64,000 nucleotides of DNA from Podospora comata. Lineage: Eukaryota > Ascomycota > Sordariomycetes > Sordariales > Podosporaceae. Where the stretch lies: positions 1 to 64,000 of the forward strand of contig CP071497.1 in NCBI GenBank assembly GCA_017354895.1, given 5' to 3'. Position numbers and translations under genes: made by a program. Positions 32,781-43,359 of the stretch are shown here, piece after piece. Below the pieces are notes generated by a model that was not told the origin of the DNA, did not search any database, and worked only from the letters and a program-made list of their open reading frames with translations. Positions within the stretch are counted from its first letter, which is position 1. The number at the start of each line of letters is the position of its first letter.

Positions 32781-32921
32781 GGGGCGTGCTGTTTAATTTG
32801 GTACCCCGTCATCAATTATGTTTCAAAATTGGTCATGACGATAGTTTATTAGACTGTCAGGGCTAAGATCGTAGATCAGTCATCTGATAGGATGCTCAGA
32901 TCCAGAAAAACAAACCGAGTA

Positions 32922-34871
32922 TTACTCATTATCATTCATGAACCTCTGGAGCCATCGATTCCGCCCGGTAAAGCTTCTGAATTTCTTGCCAAAGATCCTA
33001 AAAGACCAAAGATTAGCATTTGTTCCACAAGGGATAAAGCAGAACTACTTACCATAGTGGGATTGTCAACAAAGTGACAAAGACAAACAGCGCCCCGAGG
33101 ATACAAAACACAACAAGCGGACCCTGCTGTTGCAGCCACCCATTGACAAAGTAGGTCAAGCCAAATGTCAACAGATTCCTAGTATTGATGGCCACAAATG
33201 CCTCTTCGTTCAGTTCACGGTAACTGTCCACAATGTATCCAAACACACAGGTGGCGGCAAACACCAAGCTCATGTTGGCCAGCCCAAAGCACAGCACTGG
33301 ACCCGACCAATGTGTCTGGTACTCAACAGAGGCGCCAAATCCAAAAAACCCAACAACTCCCGTTATCAGAGAAACGGCCATAAGAGGGAGACGAAACTCT
33401 GGCTCGTAGATTCCCCTGTTTTTCTTAGTGAGGTAGATGCAGATCCAATCGTTAAGAGGACCTGAAATGAGCTCGCCGATGATGGTCAAGATGAACGGGG
33501 ATAAGCTGATCAGGCCGGTCTGACTGATGGTGAAGTTGTATGGAGGGTTCACAAAAATGACTGCGTTCACGACGGAAAAAACGACAATCCAAGTGATGAC
33601 AGTTCCTGAATATCGTGAGTGGGGCTGACAACTCAGGGGTTCAGGGGCTCAGGGGCAATCCAAAACGGCCCACTCACCGTATACTAGGAATCCCCAAAAC
33701 ACAGCTGGATAAAACAACAATACCACAGGTCTCACAAACGGCTTCCACCCCGGAGCTCGAGAGTACCGCCCAGTATAGACCCTCAACGACTCCCAATAAG
33801 TATGTTTTCTCTCGGCCGCTTCCAACCTTGCCTGTTCGGTGACATTCGACCCATGTCCTCCCTCAGTAAAAGAAGAAACATGCTGCAACTGCACCTCATG
33901 GTCCCTCCCCAGCCTCATCTTCCTCACACTGCCCTCTTCTGTTTCTTCTTTCCCCTTTGCCACAGGCACAGGAACAACCGCGTCCCTCCTATAGGCCGTC
34001 TCCGGTACTGCAAAAATAACACCCAACCCCAAAACTCCAAACAGAATCGCGCACACCCCAAATGTCCATTGGTACCCCTCCCGCTCGATTATATACCCAG
34101 CCACCAACGCGCCCCCGCTGATTCCCGTCAGCAAAAATAAATTCCACACCGCAATCCTCGTCGCCCGCTCGTGAACAAAGTACAAGTCTCCAATTGTGCA
34201 CTGTACCAAGACCTCATAGGGTGCCATGCCGATACCCGCAATAATTCTACTTGCCAGAAAGGAGTCGTATTCCTTGACTGCAGCGCCCCAGATGCAAGTA
34301 ATGAACATGATGAGGATGGCAACGAGGTAGACGGGTCGGCGGCCGATGATTTTGGCTAAGGGGTTGGTGATGAACAACCCGAGGCCTATGCAGAGGATGA
34401 GCCAGGCGGTAGACTGGGCGAGGACGTCAAGGGTAATGTCAAGGTTGTGGGCTATTTCGACAAATCCGGGGGACAGCATGGGACCGTAGGCTCCGACGAC
34501 GGCGGCGGAGAGGGAGGTAATTAGGAGGATGAGTTCCTTTCGCCATTGTGGCCACTGGTCCGGTGTGTGTTAGATGAGGAGGAGGAACAGGGCAGAGGAA
34601 GCTGGACGTACGTTGAGGGGGTCGTTGGGGCTGTCAGATGGCTGAGGGACGAGAATCACGTTTTGGTAGCGGCCGGTGCCGTGTTTCAGTTGATCTCGTG
34701 GTATGTAGGCAAATTCGGGAGGGAGGTCATCTTGGTCAGACATGAAAGCTGTGGGTAATTCCCACGTTAGTTGGCCTAGGTATTCCAGTGGTGGTTTTGG
34801 TTTCGCAGAGAAAGCTTACCCGTGCCAGGCACGACTTCCATCTTTTTACAGTCCAGTATTCCGAAAGGCAT
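32922..34871 (-). CDS. MFS transporter, fungal DHA1 type
   Basis: Five exons: 34871-34820, 34748-34612, 34554-33678, 33605-33053 and 32997-32922, with introns of 71, 57, 72 and 55 bp, giving 564 residues. The first exon supplies EVVPGT and the second VILVPQPSDSPNDPLN, joining to WPQWRKELILL: the conserved N-terminal pattern of this fungal family. The MFS signature loop is seen as LAKIIGRRP. Exon 3 to 4 restores FLVYGTVITWIVVF. The last exon adds a basic tail (KKFRSFTGRNRW). The ATG at 34871 is the closest in-frame one; an ATG 10 codons later is possible. The substrate is unknown. Whether it belongs to the cluster or the ordinary chromosome is unclear. Confidence 0.86.
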
Positions 34872-36326
34872 GTTGGCAAACAATACTGCGACTTGTAAAA
34901 CCGCAGCTGTAGGGGAAGAGGAAAAGCTGAGCAGTGTAGAGTAGCGGCAAACAGTTAAAATAGTCCACCCTGTGGTCGAACCTTGGGTCTGAGCGGGGAA
35001 GGCACGCGGATATGGGATGGAAACAACAAAATGGACGACGACGACGTGAAGCACAGACACGGAGATTCTGAACCGCGCGGCAATCTCCCCACATTGAGGC
35101 GACGATCGGTCCCTGAAGGCAGGTTGAAAGCACTCGTCAACACAAACAAATACTCTTTTCCCTTCTCCTGTCCCATCCTAACATCCTGCTATACCTACTT
35201 CCCTCCGCAGACTTCCCCACACGAAGCACGACCCCGGTGTAACGCTTCATGAAATTGTTACCATGCCCGCTACCTATGCAATAAACATTCGGAAAAATGC
35301 AGGTTAAAGTCAAAGTCTCACGACATCCAAAAGCTCCTAACCATGGCTGACGCTATTCTACACCCCTTGCACCAACGACCCGCCGGCAAAAAATGATGTC
35401 GGTACTCCGTTTGCTTTGTCCCATCCTGCACAGTTCTCCAACTTGACTCCAGATTAATCACATGCGGGGAACGAAATTGTGGGTGGCAAGCGGCAGTTGG
35501 GGTGGTGCCAAGGTGTGGCTTGAAACATGTGTCTGGGTTGGGTAACATTTAGCGCAAATATGGACACTGCTATGGTAGAATCAATGAAGATCTTGGGATA
35601 AAGAGGTACAATTTAAGAGTGAAGCCAGCCATGTGAAAAGTTCTACAGCGATGACTCCTCCAGATGCAAAATGCGCAGACAGCGTGCGTTCACAATCGAT
35701 CGACTGCGCACACTCCCACAGCAGCTCGTCGAAGGCAGCTTAAAGTATCCTTTTGGAGAGGAGACGCTCTGGGTAGGTGTCGTTTGGCTTTACAGAGTTG
35801 AGCTCGTAGTTTAGTGAGCGGGTGAGAAAGCAACCGCTGACTGTATCTGGAGAGGAGGTGACAGAGTGGGTACCTCAAACGGGTCGTTTTCGAAAACGTC
35901 TTGCATCTTGGCTGCCTCGCGCTCACAGTGAATGCAGTCATTCTGAATGATGCAGAGGACGTCGATCCAATATATTCAAGGACCTTTACTAGGTACTGTG
36001 TGAACCCGATAATTTCCCGGGTGGTCTTTAGAATGCCATCCCAGCATATCCATCTAAGCCTGTCTACCTAGGTAGCTTTGCTCATAGTAAGTGTCTGCGA
36101 TAAGCCCCAGCAGTAGCCCAGCGCAATATTCGGTCGAAGCTGGCTGTTGTGTCTCAAACCCAACTTCGATCACCCGAGTACTAGATACCTAGAGTAACGG
36201 AGCAAGAGTGTTCATTCCGCACTCGGTATGCAGTGTTGCCGGATTCGATGGGGTTGGCTAAACTGAGACAATTCGGCGGCTCTTCACGCTGTTAGTGAGG
36301 AAAATATCATCAAACCCATGATAGGC
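34872..36326. other. Intergenic region
   Basis: About 1.45 kb between the MFS promoter and the small frameshifted gene. No convincing gene is present. A palindromic CTACCTAGGTAG stands near 36065-36076 and a CTAGATACCTAGAG near 36181. The upstream ~200 bp has pyrimidine/purine stretches typical of fungal 5' leaders. Confidence 0.5.
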
Positions 36327-36624
36327 TCACCTCCAATCGTTTTGAATATCTCTATGTAATAACACCTGTGGTCCCCATCGAATTGGTACTGTATCGCCAA
36401 AGGAGTCATCCCCAGGCCACGATGTAACCGTTGTCGCCGATTTTAAGGAATTCTCCGTCAAATGCCTCCAGTGGCTCGATGATGACCCAGCCTTGATCGC
36501 TGCATACCACGGCTGTCTCGCAGAGCTGGTCAAGATAGGTGTGAAGGGTCAAAGTCGTCTGGCGTTGTGATGGCACGTTGAGCCATTCGCCATCCTCGTC
36601 GGCACGTGGTGGATCGTTTGGCAT
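36327..36624 (-). pseudogene. Small hypothetical gene with a frameshift
   Basis: From an ATG at 36624 the frame gives 72 coding-like residues (MPNDPPRADEDGEWLNVP to GDNGYIVAWG) and stops at 36406. In a second frame the sense continues directly with DDSFGDTVPIRWGPQVLLHRDIQNDW up to about 36331. One extra G in the GGGG run at about 36409-36413 accounts for the shift. After that a donor-like GTGAGC begins at 36330 and acceptors follow near 36282-36290, so a third piece may exist. I do not recognise the family. It is a broken gene, a sequencing error, or a small gene whose structure I misread. Confidence 0.4.
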
Positions 36625-37184
36625 TGAGGTCCGTGGTAGGTAGGAATGGAATCAATCCATGTCAAACATGGCATACATAAATGAAGAAGTAAAAGCTCTC
36701 TCGGTTCCTTAACAAATGCGAAGAATAGCCTCAAAAGAGGCCTATGATATTGATACTGGGTTGCCGCCAGTCCAAAAAATACTGGACATGCCTCCGACGG
36801 CCCCTGTGTCCGCTATATCCTATACTAAGGCTCTACTATCCAAGATAGTCTGAGTATGCAAGGTTGAAGAAAGAAGATATAAGACAAATATATGCAAAGA
36901 AAAGAACAAATCACCAAGCTCCCCAACCCCCCTCCTCATCGGTATCATGAGCAACTCCAACGACCCAGAAAATCTTTGTCTTTCCACAAAAGCACTCGCA
37001 CAACGGGGTATGTTGTCTCATCTACGCAAAGAAGAATGACTCCTTGTATCCCATGCCGCCCATTTCCTCTTCAACCCCCTTGCCCCTGTCCCTGACCTGC
37101 TTGCGTTGGTTGCCCTATCCCCCAGAATTTGAACCCGGCCACCCATCTTTTGTTCCTGGCTTGCTGGGCGGTCCAAAAAGATAG
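36625..37184. other. Intergenic region
   Basis: 560 bp between the small gene and the DUF1479 gene, AT-rich near 36820-36910. No gene is recognised. Confidence 0.5.
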
Positions 37185-39626
37185 TCACCGACCCGCATCT
37201 GTGTCCTGTTCTTTGCCCTTGCCCTTGTCCTCGCGCTTGACCTCTGACGTTGGAGCCGGCGACGACTCGCTCTCGGCTTCATCCCTGCTCCGCTTCCTGG
37301 TGTTGCCTGTCCTCTTGGCCATGTAGAAGTCGTACCGGTCGGGAAACAGGATGATGTTGGCCAACCTGGCGACTTCAGCCTCGGCCCTAGTGACAGAGTT
37401 GGATTTGCCGGCCGCTGCGGCGGCGACAGAGCCGTCCATCTCGACATCGGCATCCGGGCTGCCACCGTTGGTGTCGGCGGGCGGCGTGGGTGCAACGTCA
37501 AAGGGCGCAAGACCCATGGCTTGCAGTCCCGCTGGCCCACCAATCTCGGCAATCTCGGTCTCACCAACACGACCAATGTGTGTCGCCTCGCTTCCGAGCC
37601 CGCTGCCGGTGGAGTCAAAGTCGGGACTGGGGTGACCTCGCTGAAAGGTCTTGCGCTGGCGTGCAAGGTAGAGGGCGTTGTTTTGTGTGAGTGGCGCGGC
37701 CGGGACGTAGACGAGGATCGAGACGGGACGGCTAGGGGGCTTGTCTTCATCGCCCATGGGCGGCGGCGTTGGTGCGCGGCTCGCCATGACGTTGGGGTTG
37801 GAGGTGATGTGATAGGCCAGGTCGGGGTGCCAGACAATGTAGTCGCCCGTCTGCAGGGTCGGGATGGTGACAAGAGTCTTGCGAAGGTGCAGGTGAGGAT
37901 GCCACAGCTCCGTCAACCGTTGCGCGTGGCCAGGAACAGCACCGTGGATGATGGTGGATTGCTCCTTGTCGAGCGCCCAGTTGGACGGGTCCAGGAAGGC
38001 TTCCCACTCGGGGCCATCACGGCGTTCTGGAGCCTTGGTCTTGGGGGAAAAGAAAGGACGGAGCAGAAAGTAGGCGGTGGCCAGCTTGGGGCTGGGGAGC
38101 AGGCGTATAAGACCAGGCTCGATGGTGCTCAGGGCGACGACACCCTGGTACATGCGGAAGACGCTGCATGCGCCGTAACCGTTGTAGAGATCAGACGTGG
38201 CGCTGACCCGGTGGGTTGGGTCCCATGGGTCATACTTTTCCCACTCGCCGTTGAACACAGCCTGGTAGGTGCCTCCACGCCCATATCCGTCGGGCTCCCA
38301 GCGCTCCAAGCTGCCATTGTCGACCTGCGCAATCACGGTGGACGAGGCAAAATCACCCAGCAGCTCCAGTTCGAGCGCAGCCTTTTGCGCCTCCTCGTCC
38401 GGGGTCAGGCTTTTGCTGTCGTTTGCCACACTGTCGTCTTCGGCCTTCTTCTTCTTGCCAGCCGGCGCATCCGGACCCACCCCTCCGATGTTGGCGCCGT
38501 GGATGCGCAAACGATCGGCATAGGCGATGGGGAAGCGCGTGACCATGCGGTCGTCGGCGTTGTTGTCCCACAGCGACATGGCGAATTTCTGGGCAGCCAT
38601 GACGCGGGGATGGGCGCGGGTGCGCACCTGGGCGGGGGTCCAGAAAAAGTCAAAGCATGTCGGATCCTGGGGCGTGGGCTCCTTGAAGTCGGTCTGCTTC
38701 TCGAGATACTTGACCGTCTCGTCGATGGTGACCTGTGCGTCGGTGCGGGGCACGACCCCGCGGATCAGGCCCAGGCCGTAGCGCTTGAGATCACGAGAGA
38801 AGGCGGCCCTGCTCTCGGCATTGTCCATGTCGGCAAAGTCGATGCTTGGCGTGAGGTGGGAGCCGCGCTGAGCAATGTCGTCGACCTCGTCTCGCAGGGC
38901 CTCGATCAGACGGGCCCACGAGGCCTCGAGCTCGGCCTCATGGCCCTCGACGAGGCTGCGCTTGATCTGGGCGAAACGGGTGGGCAGCGGGACGGGCTCC
39001 TTGCCGTAAAAAGACAGCACGGGGGGCTCCATGGCGGTGGAGGTGCTGCTGACGGGGACGGGCCTGCTGCTGCTGCTGCTGCTGCTGCGGGCAGAAGCAG
39101 CGAGGAAATCAGCAGCGGTTAACGGGGGAGGACCATCGCTTTTTATTAGCGGGGCGGCAAAGGTGGCCGTAAGGTTGCGGTGCTTGAGCTTGGAGAGCCT
39201 GCGGGGGCGCTGCTGGTGCGGAAACAAGGGGAGGTAGGCGGCGCTGAGACTTCCGTTGGTAATTGGATTTACGGAGGACAGCTGGAAGGACGGGGAGGTG
39301 GGCGGCGGGAGCGTGACGGCTGGGGCAACTGGTGGTGCCGGAGACTGCGGGCGTTGAGGGTGGTGGCAGGTCGTGCGCCGTCGACCGCATTGGTTGCACC
39401 GAGCTCGTGCCTCGAGACCCATGTCGTTAATACCAATCGGGTTATTGCCAGCCGGACCGGTTCCAGCGAGGGCCAGCGGTAGCGGTTCTGTTGCTGGCAT
39501 TATTGGCCCTGCCACCGTTGGCCCCAGCACGTCGTGTATCGTAGATTTTGGCGGGGAGGAGGCTGTTATTGTGGTCGACGCCCTCGTCGAGACATGGACG
39601 GCGGCGCCGCTTGCTGAGCTTGCCAT
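37185..39626 (-). CDS. DUF1479 protein (putative Fe/2OG-type oxygenase)
   Basis: A single exon of 813 residues from the ATG at 39626; the frame runs further upstream but only to a GTG. Residues 1-190 are low-complexity (Ala, Pro, Ser, with a run of Ser encoded by a CAG/CTG repeat) and are probably disordered. The central part is DUF1479: a helix with LEASWARLIEALRDEVDDI, DFADMDNAESRA, LKRYGLGLIRGVVP and DPTCFDFFWTPAQV. The cupin-like core is seen in HPHLHLRKTLVTIPTLQTGD then IVWHPDLAYHI, with an HxD candidate. The C-terminal ~100 residues are charged with a KRSRDE-type basic segment. The family is widespread in fungi; its activity is not established. Confidence 0.85.
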   Translation of the reverse strand: MASSASGAAVHVSTRASTTITASSPPKSTIHDVLGPTVAGPIMPATEPLPLALAGTGPAGNNPIGINDMGLEARARCNQCGRRRTTCHHPQRPQSPAPPVAPAVTLPPPTSPSFQLSSVNPITNGSLSAAYLPLFPHQQRPRRLSKLKHRNLTATFAAPLIKSDGPPPLTAADFLAASARSSSSSSSRPVPVSSTSTAMEPPVLSFYGKEPVPLPTRFAQIKRSLVEGHEAELEASWARLIEALRDEVDDIAQRGSHLTPSIDFADMDNAESRAAFSRDLKRYGLGLIRGVVPRTDAQVTIDETVKYLEKQTDFKEPTPQDPTCFDFFWTPAQVRTRAHPRVMAAQKFAMSLWDNNADDRMVTRFPIAYADRLRIHGANIGGVGPDAPAGKKKKAEDDSVANDSKSLTPDEEAQKAALELELLGDFASSTVIAQVDNGSLERWEPDGYGRGGTYQAVFNGEWEKYDPWDPTHRVSATSDLYNGYGACSVFRMYQGVVALSTIEPGLIRLLPSPKLATAYFLLRPFFSPKTKAPERRDGPEWEAFLDPSNWALDKEQSTIIHGAVPGHAQRLTELWHPHLHLRKTLVTIPTLQTGDYIVWHPDLAYHITSNPNVMASRAPTPPPMGDEDKPPSRPVSILVYVPAAPLTQNNALYLARQRKTFQRGHPSPDFDSTGSGLGSEATHIGRVGETEIAEIGGPAGLQAMGLAPFDVAPTPPADTNGGSPDADVEMDGSVAAAAAGKSNSVTRAEAEVARLANIILFPDRYDFYMAKRTGNTRKRSRDEAESESSPAPTSEVKREDKGKGKEQDTDAGR
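39064..39087. repeat. (CTG)8 microsatellite inside DUF1479 coding region
   Basis: Eight CTG triplets in the plus strand, read on the minus strand as a run of Ser codons in the disordered N-terminal region. The repeat length is likely polymorphic. Confidence 0.9.
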
Positions 39627-39998
39627 TGTGCCCGACTGATCATCGAGTCTGTCTGCGGTCCTGGTCGAAGGTCGTACTGCATGAGTTGGAGAGAGGAATG
39701 GGGGTGGTGGGCAGGCCTCTGGACTTTTACGGCTTCTCGCTTCCTGCTCCCTCTCGGCGGGCACGCCTCTCTGGGGAAACTTCGGCCCAACTCGCAGCTA
39801 GCACTTTAGCCTTGCTCCTCCGAGATGCCTGTCCCTCTCGTAGGTTGTCTCGATTCGACTCCAGTCCAGCCCAGTCCACCAGTCCAGTCGTCTTGTTGCC
39901 CCTTTCCCTCGATGCTGCCTCGGTCTTGGTTGCTGTGTCTTGGTCTTGGTTGTGGATGCCGGGTGTTGGTGTCGATCAACGTCGTCCGAGGTGTCAAT

Positions 39999-40022
39999 CA
40001 GTCAGTCAGTCAGTCAGTCAGT
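39999..40022. repeat. (CAGT)6 microsatellite
   Basis: Six CAGT units upstream of the DUF1479 start, within its promoter or 5' leader. Confidence 0.9.
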
Positions 40023-40286
40023 AGCAGCAGCAAGCTGGAGGCCAGTGTGTGGATGCATCGTCGAGTAATAAGGCAGCCCAGGACTTTGGATGTCGGGCCA
40101 GCCAAGGCGTCGGAACAGCGACGGGCATCAATATAAAGAGAGTCCCTCGTTATCTTTAGGCAGAATGGTGGGAGAGCGGGCTCTGCGGCCGGAACCGCTA
40201 AGCATTCTCGCCAAAGCATCCAGGGCCTAGATGCCACTGGGTGCCAACAGCACTCGGTGCATCGATTTCCGCCGTCGCGTTTCCAT

Positions 40287-40325
40287 CCCACTCCCACTCC
40301 CACTTCCACTCCCACTCCCACTCCC
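40287..40325. repeat. CCCACT hexamer repeat
   Basis: About six CCCACT-type units, one with a TT variant, in non-coding DNA upstream of the DUF1479 gene. Confidence 0.85.
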
Positions 40326-43300
40326 GTCTCATCAGCAGCTCTGAGGTGGATGGATTTCAAGTTCCAGTTCCAGGTCCACCTCCACCACCAGGTAGGGCCG
40401 TTGGACCGTCTTCGAGCGACGAGCCAGGCCCTGTCCCGGCATGATGCGCTAAAACGGTGCTGTCTGTGGGGGTTGCTTCCCCGCGGCTCCAGAGGCAAGA
40501 AAAATGGTCTGGAGAAGGAACGCGCATCCGGAATAATTTGGTCTTTTGCGCCATGCACGCAACATCCCGCCGCCGCCATTGGTCCCAGCAGCCCGCAGTG
40601 GGGCGCTTGTCGGAACGACGACTCCGCATCGCCTGAAGAGAGTGGCGCCGCTCAGCCGCCTCACGGCCCGCCATTCCCAAGCTTGAAGCTTCGGGCGGCA
40701 TCCGAACGCGACTCCACGGATGGATACCCACTCGGTATCCAAAACAATACTGCAGTAGTACCGTGAGCATCTTTGGCTCTGCTCTTCTCATTATCTAGTC
40801 TACCTGACCTCATGTGACTTCATGTAACAGGAGTATCCGCAATCCTCAAACAATTCAGCCTCTTTCAAGTGCCATCCGTCTCAGATTTATCTTTTTTTCC
40901 CTCTCTTCTGGTCTCCTCACCTCACGGCCCTTCCAAGGGTCCTACATACTCCATACCGTACCCGTCAAGCACGTTTGATTCCATGTGCAGACGGCACAGA
41001 CTCGGAATTGCCCCTCCTTCGCTTCCCGGGTGCTTGATCTGGTTGCCCAGAAACATCCCATCAAACGCCGTCCAATCTCATCCAATCCGTCACATGTTCA
41101 TTCATGCCTTGAGCCGGTGTTCACCCGGATGGCCCAGGGGGCTGAGGGACCAACTCCCGTGTGAGCCGGGGAATAGGGGTGTGACCTCAGTCCGCCCTGT
41201 CTGAATCGGGAACACGGCTTATACCGACTACTGCTGCGTCCGGAGTAAAAGCTTGTTGTATTATCGAGCACTCCAGCTCGTCAGTGACTAAGCTTCAGCT
41301 GATTGTCTTGACACTTTGGCCACTGCCCCTATTTGCGAAAGCCGTTGAGAAGCCCACCGGTACAATCTCAACGCTCCCCAGTTGTATACGTAGGTACTAC
41401 AGCTGATTACCATCATCCCAAACCCATATAACTTCAACTCCCGCGTCATCGGTCACCAGGGGCATGTCCTCCCGCCCAGCTCACGCTATACCCAAAAGCA
41501 CCGCCAAAACCTCGGAGCTCACCTACCTCCCAACGGCGTCCTATTAGGCATCGTGTCCTTTTTGTGACTTATTTCTCTCGTGCCTTGTTCCCTACCCAAA
41601 GTAGCCTTGACACCAGCGCGGGTTGCAAATCCTAGGTCATCACGACGGTTGACCCCAGATTCATCAAGCTCACCAGGACAGACTCGGAGCATGTCGATGT
41701 TGATGCCACCACCCGTGGCGATCCCATCTCCGTCGTGGACATCACAGATCCTCCCCTCTCGGCACGATTTGCTTTCCAATCTGGTGGTAGCCTTCCCTCC
41801 CAGAGTATTATTGCGCCTGTCATGTCGTGTTGCCCTCCCCCGGATACAGAACAATGTATCCTTCCCACAGCACAAGGTCACAACCGCCCATCCGTCCGCG
41901 TACCAGCCTGACCTGCTCTCATCCGTCCTGCCCTCCCCCTCCCCTCCCCTCTCTCTCTCTCCACAAATCCCCACGATGAGATTGACGAGTGGACAAAACC
42001 CCGCAGTCTGTCCAGTCAAGTCTGGAGAAAAGGGTAGCATTGGCCGTCTCCAATTCTCGAGCTTGGACTTTGCTGGCTACTTGACAGAAAGCGGTATGAG
42101 CACCATCTTGTTGCTCCCTCCGGCTGCTTCGTCGACCCCCAAAAGCCTAGTCTATTCAGGCAGGTCCCGGCGTGGACAAGACGGGGGAACAACCGAGGTT
42201 ATCTCACCTCTCGTTTGAAACTGCCTACTTGGATGTTTGAATTCGTCATACTCGTACGTTGTGTAATGTCGTCCTTGCTTGTGATTTCAACAGCACAAAG
42301 AAAAGAAAAGCAGCAGTCACACGATCTGTTTAGGGAAGGTATCGAACCCCAGAAAATTCATCACCACTAAAGCTGTAAATCACCCAGTGACCCACGTGTA
42401 AGCCACGCAAAACCATGGATCATCTTTTCTCTCCCCCAGACATCCCCGGGTCTGGCCTCCGTAGTCAAGATAGCAAGCATACCTATACTTTACGTCAGTG
42501 CCGTGAACACTATCCGAGTCCCCCACTCACAAACACTTCTTCCCCTCAGACACCTACATGTCAACGGTCACGGACGTTGAGTCCCCCCCCCCCCTTCGGT
42601 ACCGGCTCATCCTCATTCTGTCCCGAGCGCTCTCAAGCATACGACCATGCCCTAGTCTTCAAACTTGACTAAGAAACCATGGAAGAATATGACCAAGTGC
42701 ACGCGTGATGTACCTCGCTTATAACGAAACAGCAGACTAGGCACTACACCCAAATCCCGCCCCCATTCAGCTTCCCCTCATCATCCTCATTCCCCGAGAA
42801 AGAAAGAAAAAAAAGGCACAAGCACCACCCGTTCATGCCAGTCCCCAGAAAGGCAGCAAGCTCCCGCACTACCATCCAGTTCTCACGCATCACGTAATGT
42901 CACCCTCCTTCTCTCTGATTCAATCTGTTGCTCCCCCATGCCAAAAATAGCTAGAGCCCATCTGGAGGGAATCGGGTACCAAGATAGATGACGATAAAGC
43001 CATCTCTGCTCAACCAATATTTAACCACTGGCACATTCAAAACCACACCTACATGCTGAGTTGAGCCAACAAGTTTGAGCTCGTGGGGGCCCCTTCGAAT
43101 ATCGAGATGCGTGTGCTCCTCGAGGCCGGTATCGGACAACCTTGCGAGCGACTCGATCTTGAGCAGGATAGAACAGCTTGATTCACGCACTCGGCGAATG
43201 CGCTTTGTCGTGGGCAGCCCAGGTCAGGTAGAGAGAGAGCCTGATACCGAGGCGGCTATTAATTGGACTCTTTCTATACCTAGTTGGATTCAAGATAACT

Positions 43301-43359
43301 ATGTACAAAAGTGGATCTAATACCCTTTGTAATCCGCATCTACCAACCATCGTACACCT

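Larger units (their letters stand above)
39627..43359. other. Long gene-poor region
   Basis: 3.7 kb between the DUF1479 start and the 3' end of the aminopeptidase gene. Long frames overlap on both strands at about 41519-42218, but they begin with non-ATG codons, are Pro/Ser-rich and resemble nothing I know. Pyrimidine-rich stretches (for example near 41935-41965 and a run of C near 42587) and three simple repeats are present. A TTCGA-containing stretch near 42351 does not fold as a tRNA. Confidence 0.45.

Noticed and set aside
37521-39122. 533-codon open frame on the plus strand opposite the DUF1479 gene
   Set aside because: It is antisense to a clear DUF1479 protein in GC-rich DNA, has biased composition and no motif; a shadow frame.
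41519-42218. Overlapping frames on both strands as a possible gene
   Set aside because: They start at non-ATG codons, are Pro/Ser-rich, lack motifs and splice support; left as non-coding.
42340-42410. TTCGATACC-containing sequence resembling a tRNA T arm on the minus strand
   Set aside because: No paired T stem and no cloverleaf could be drawn.
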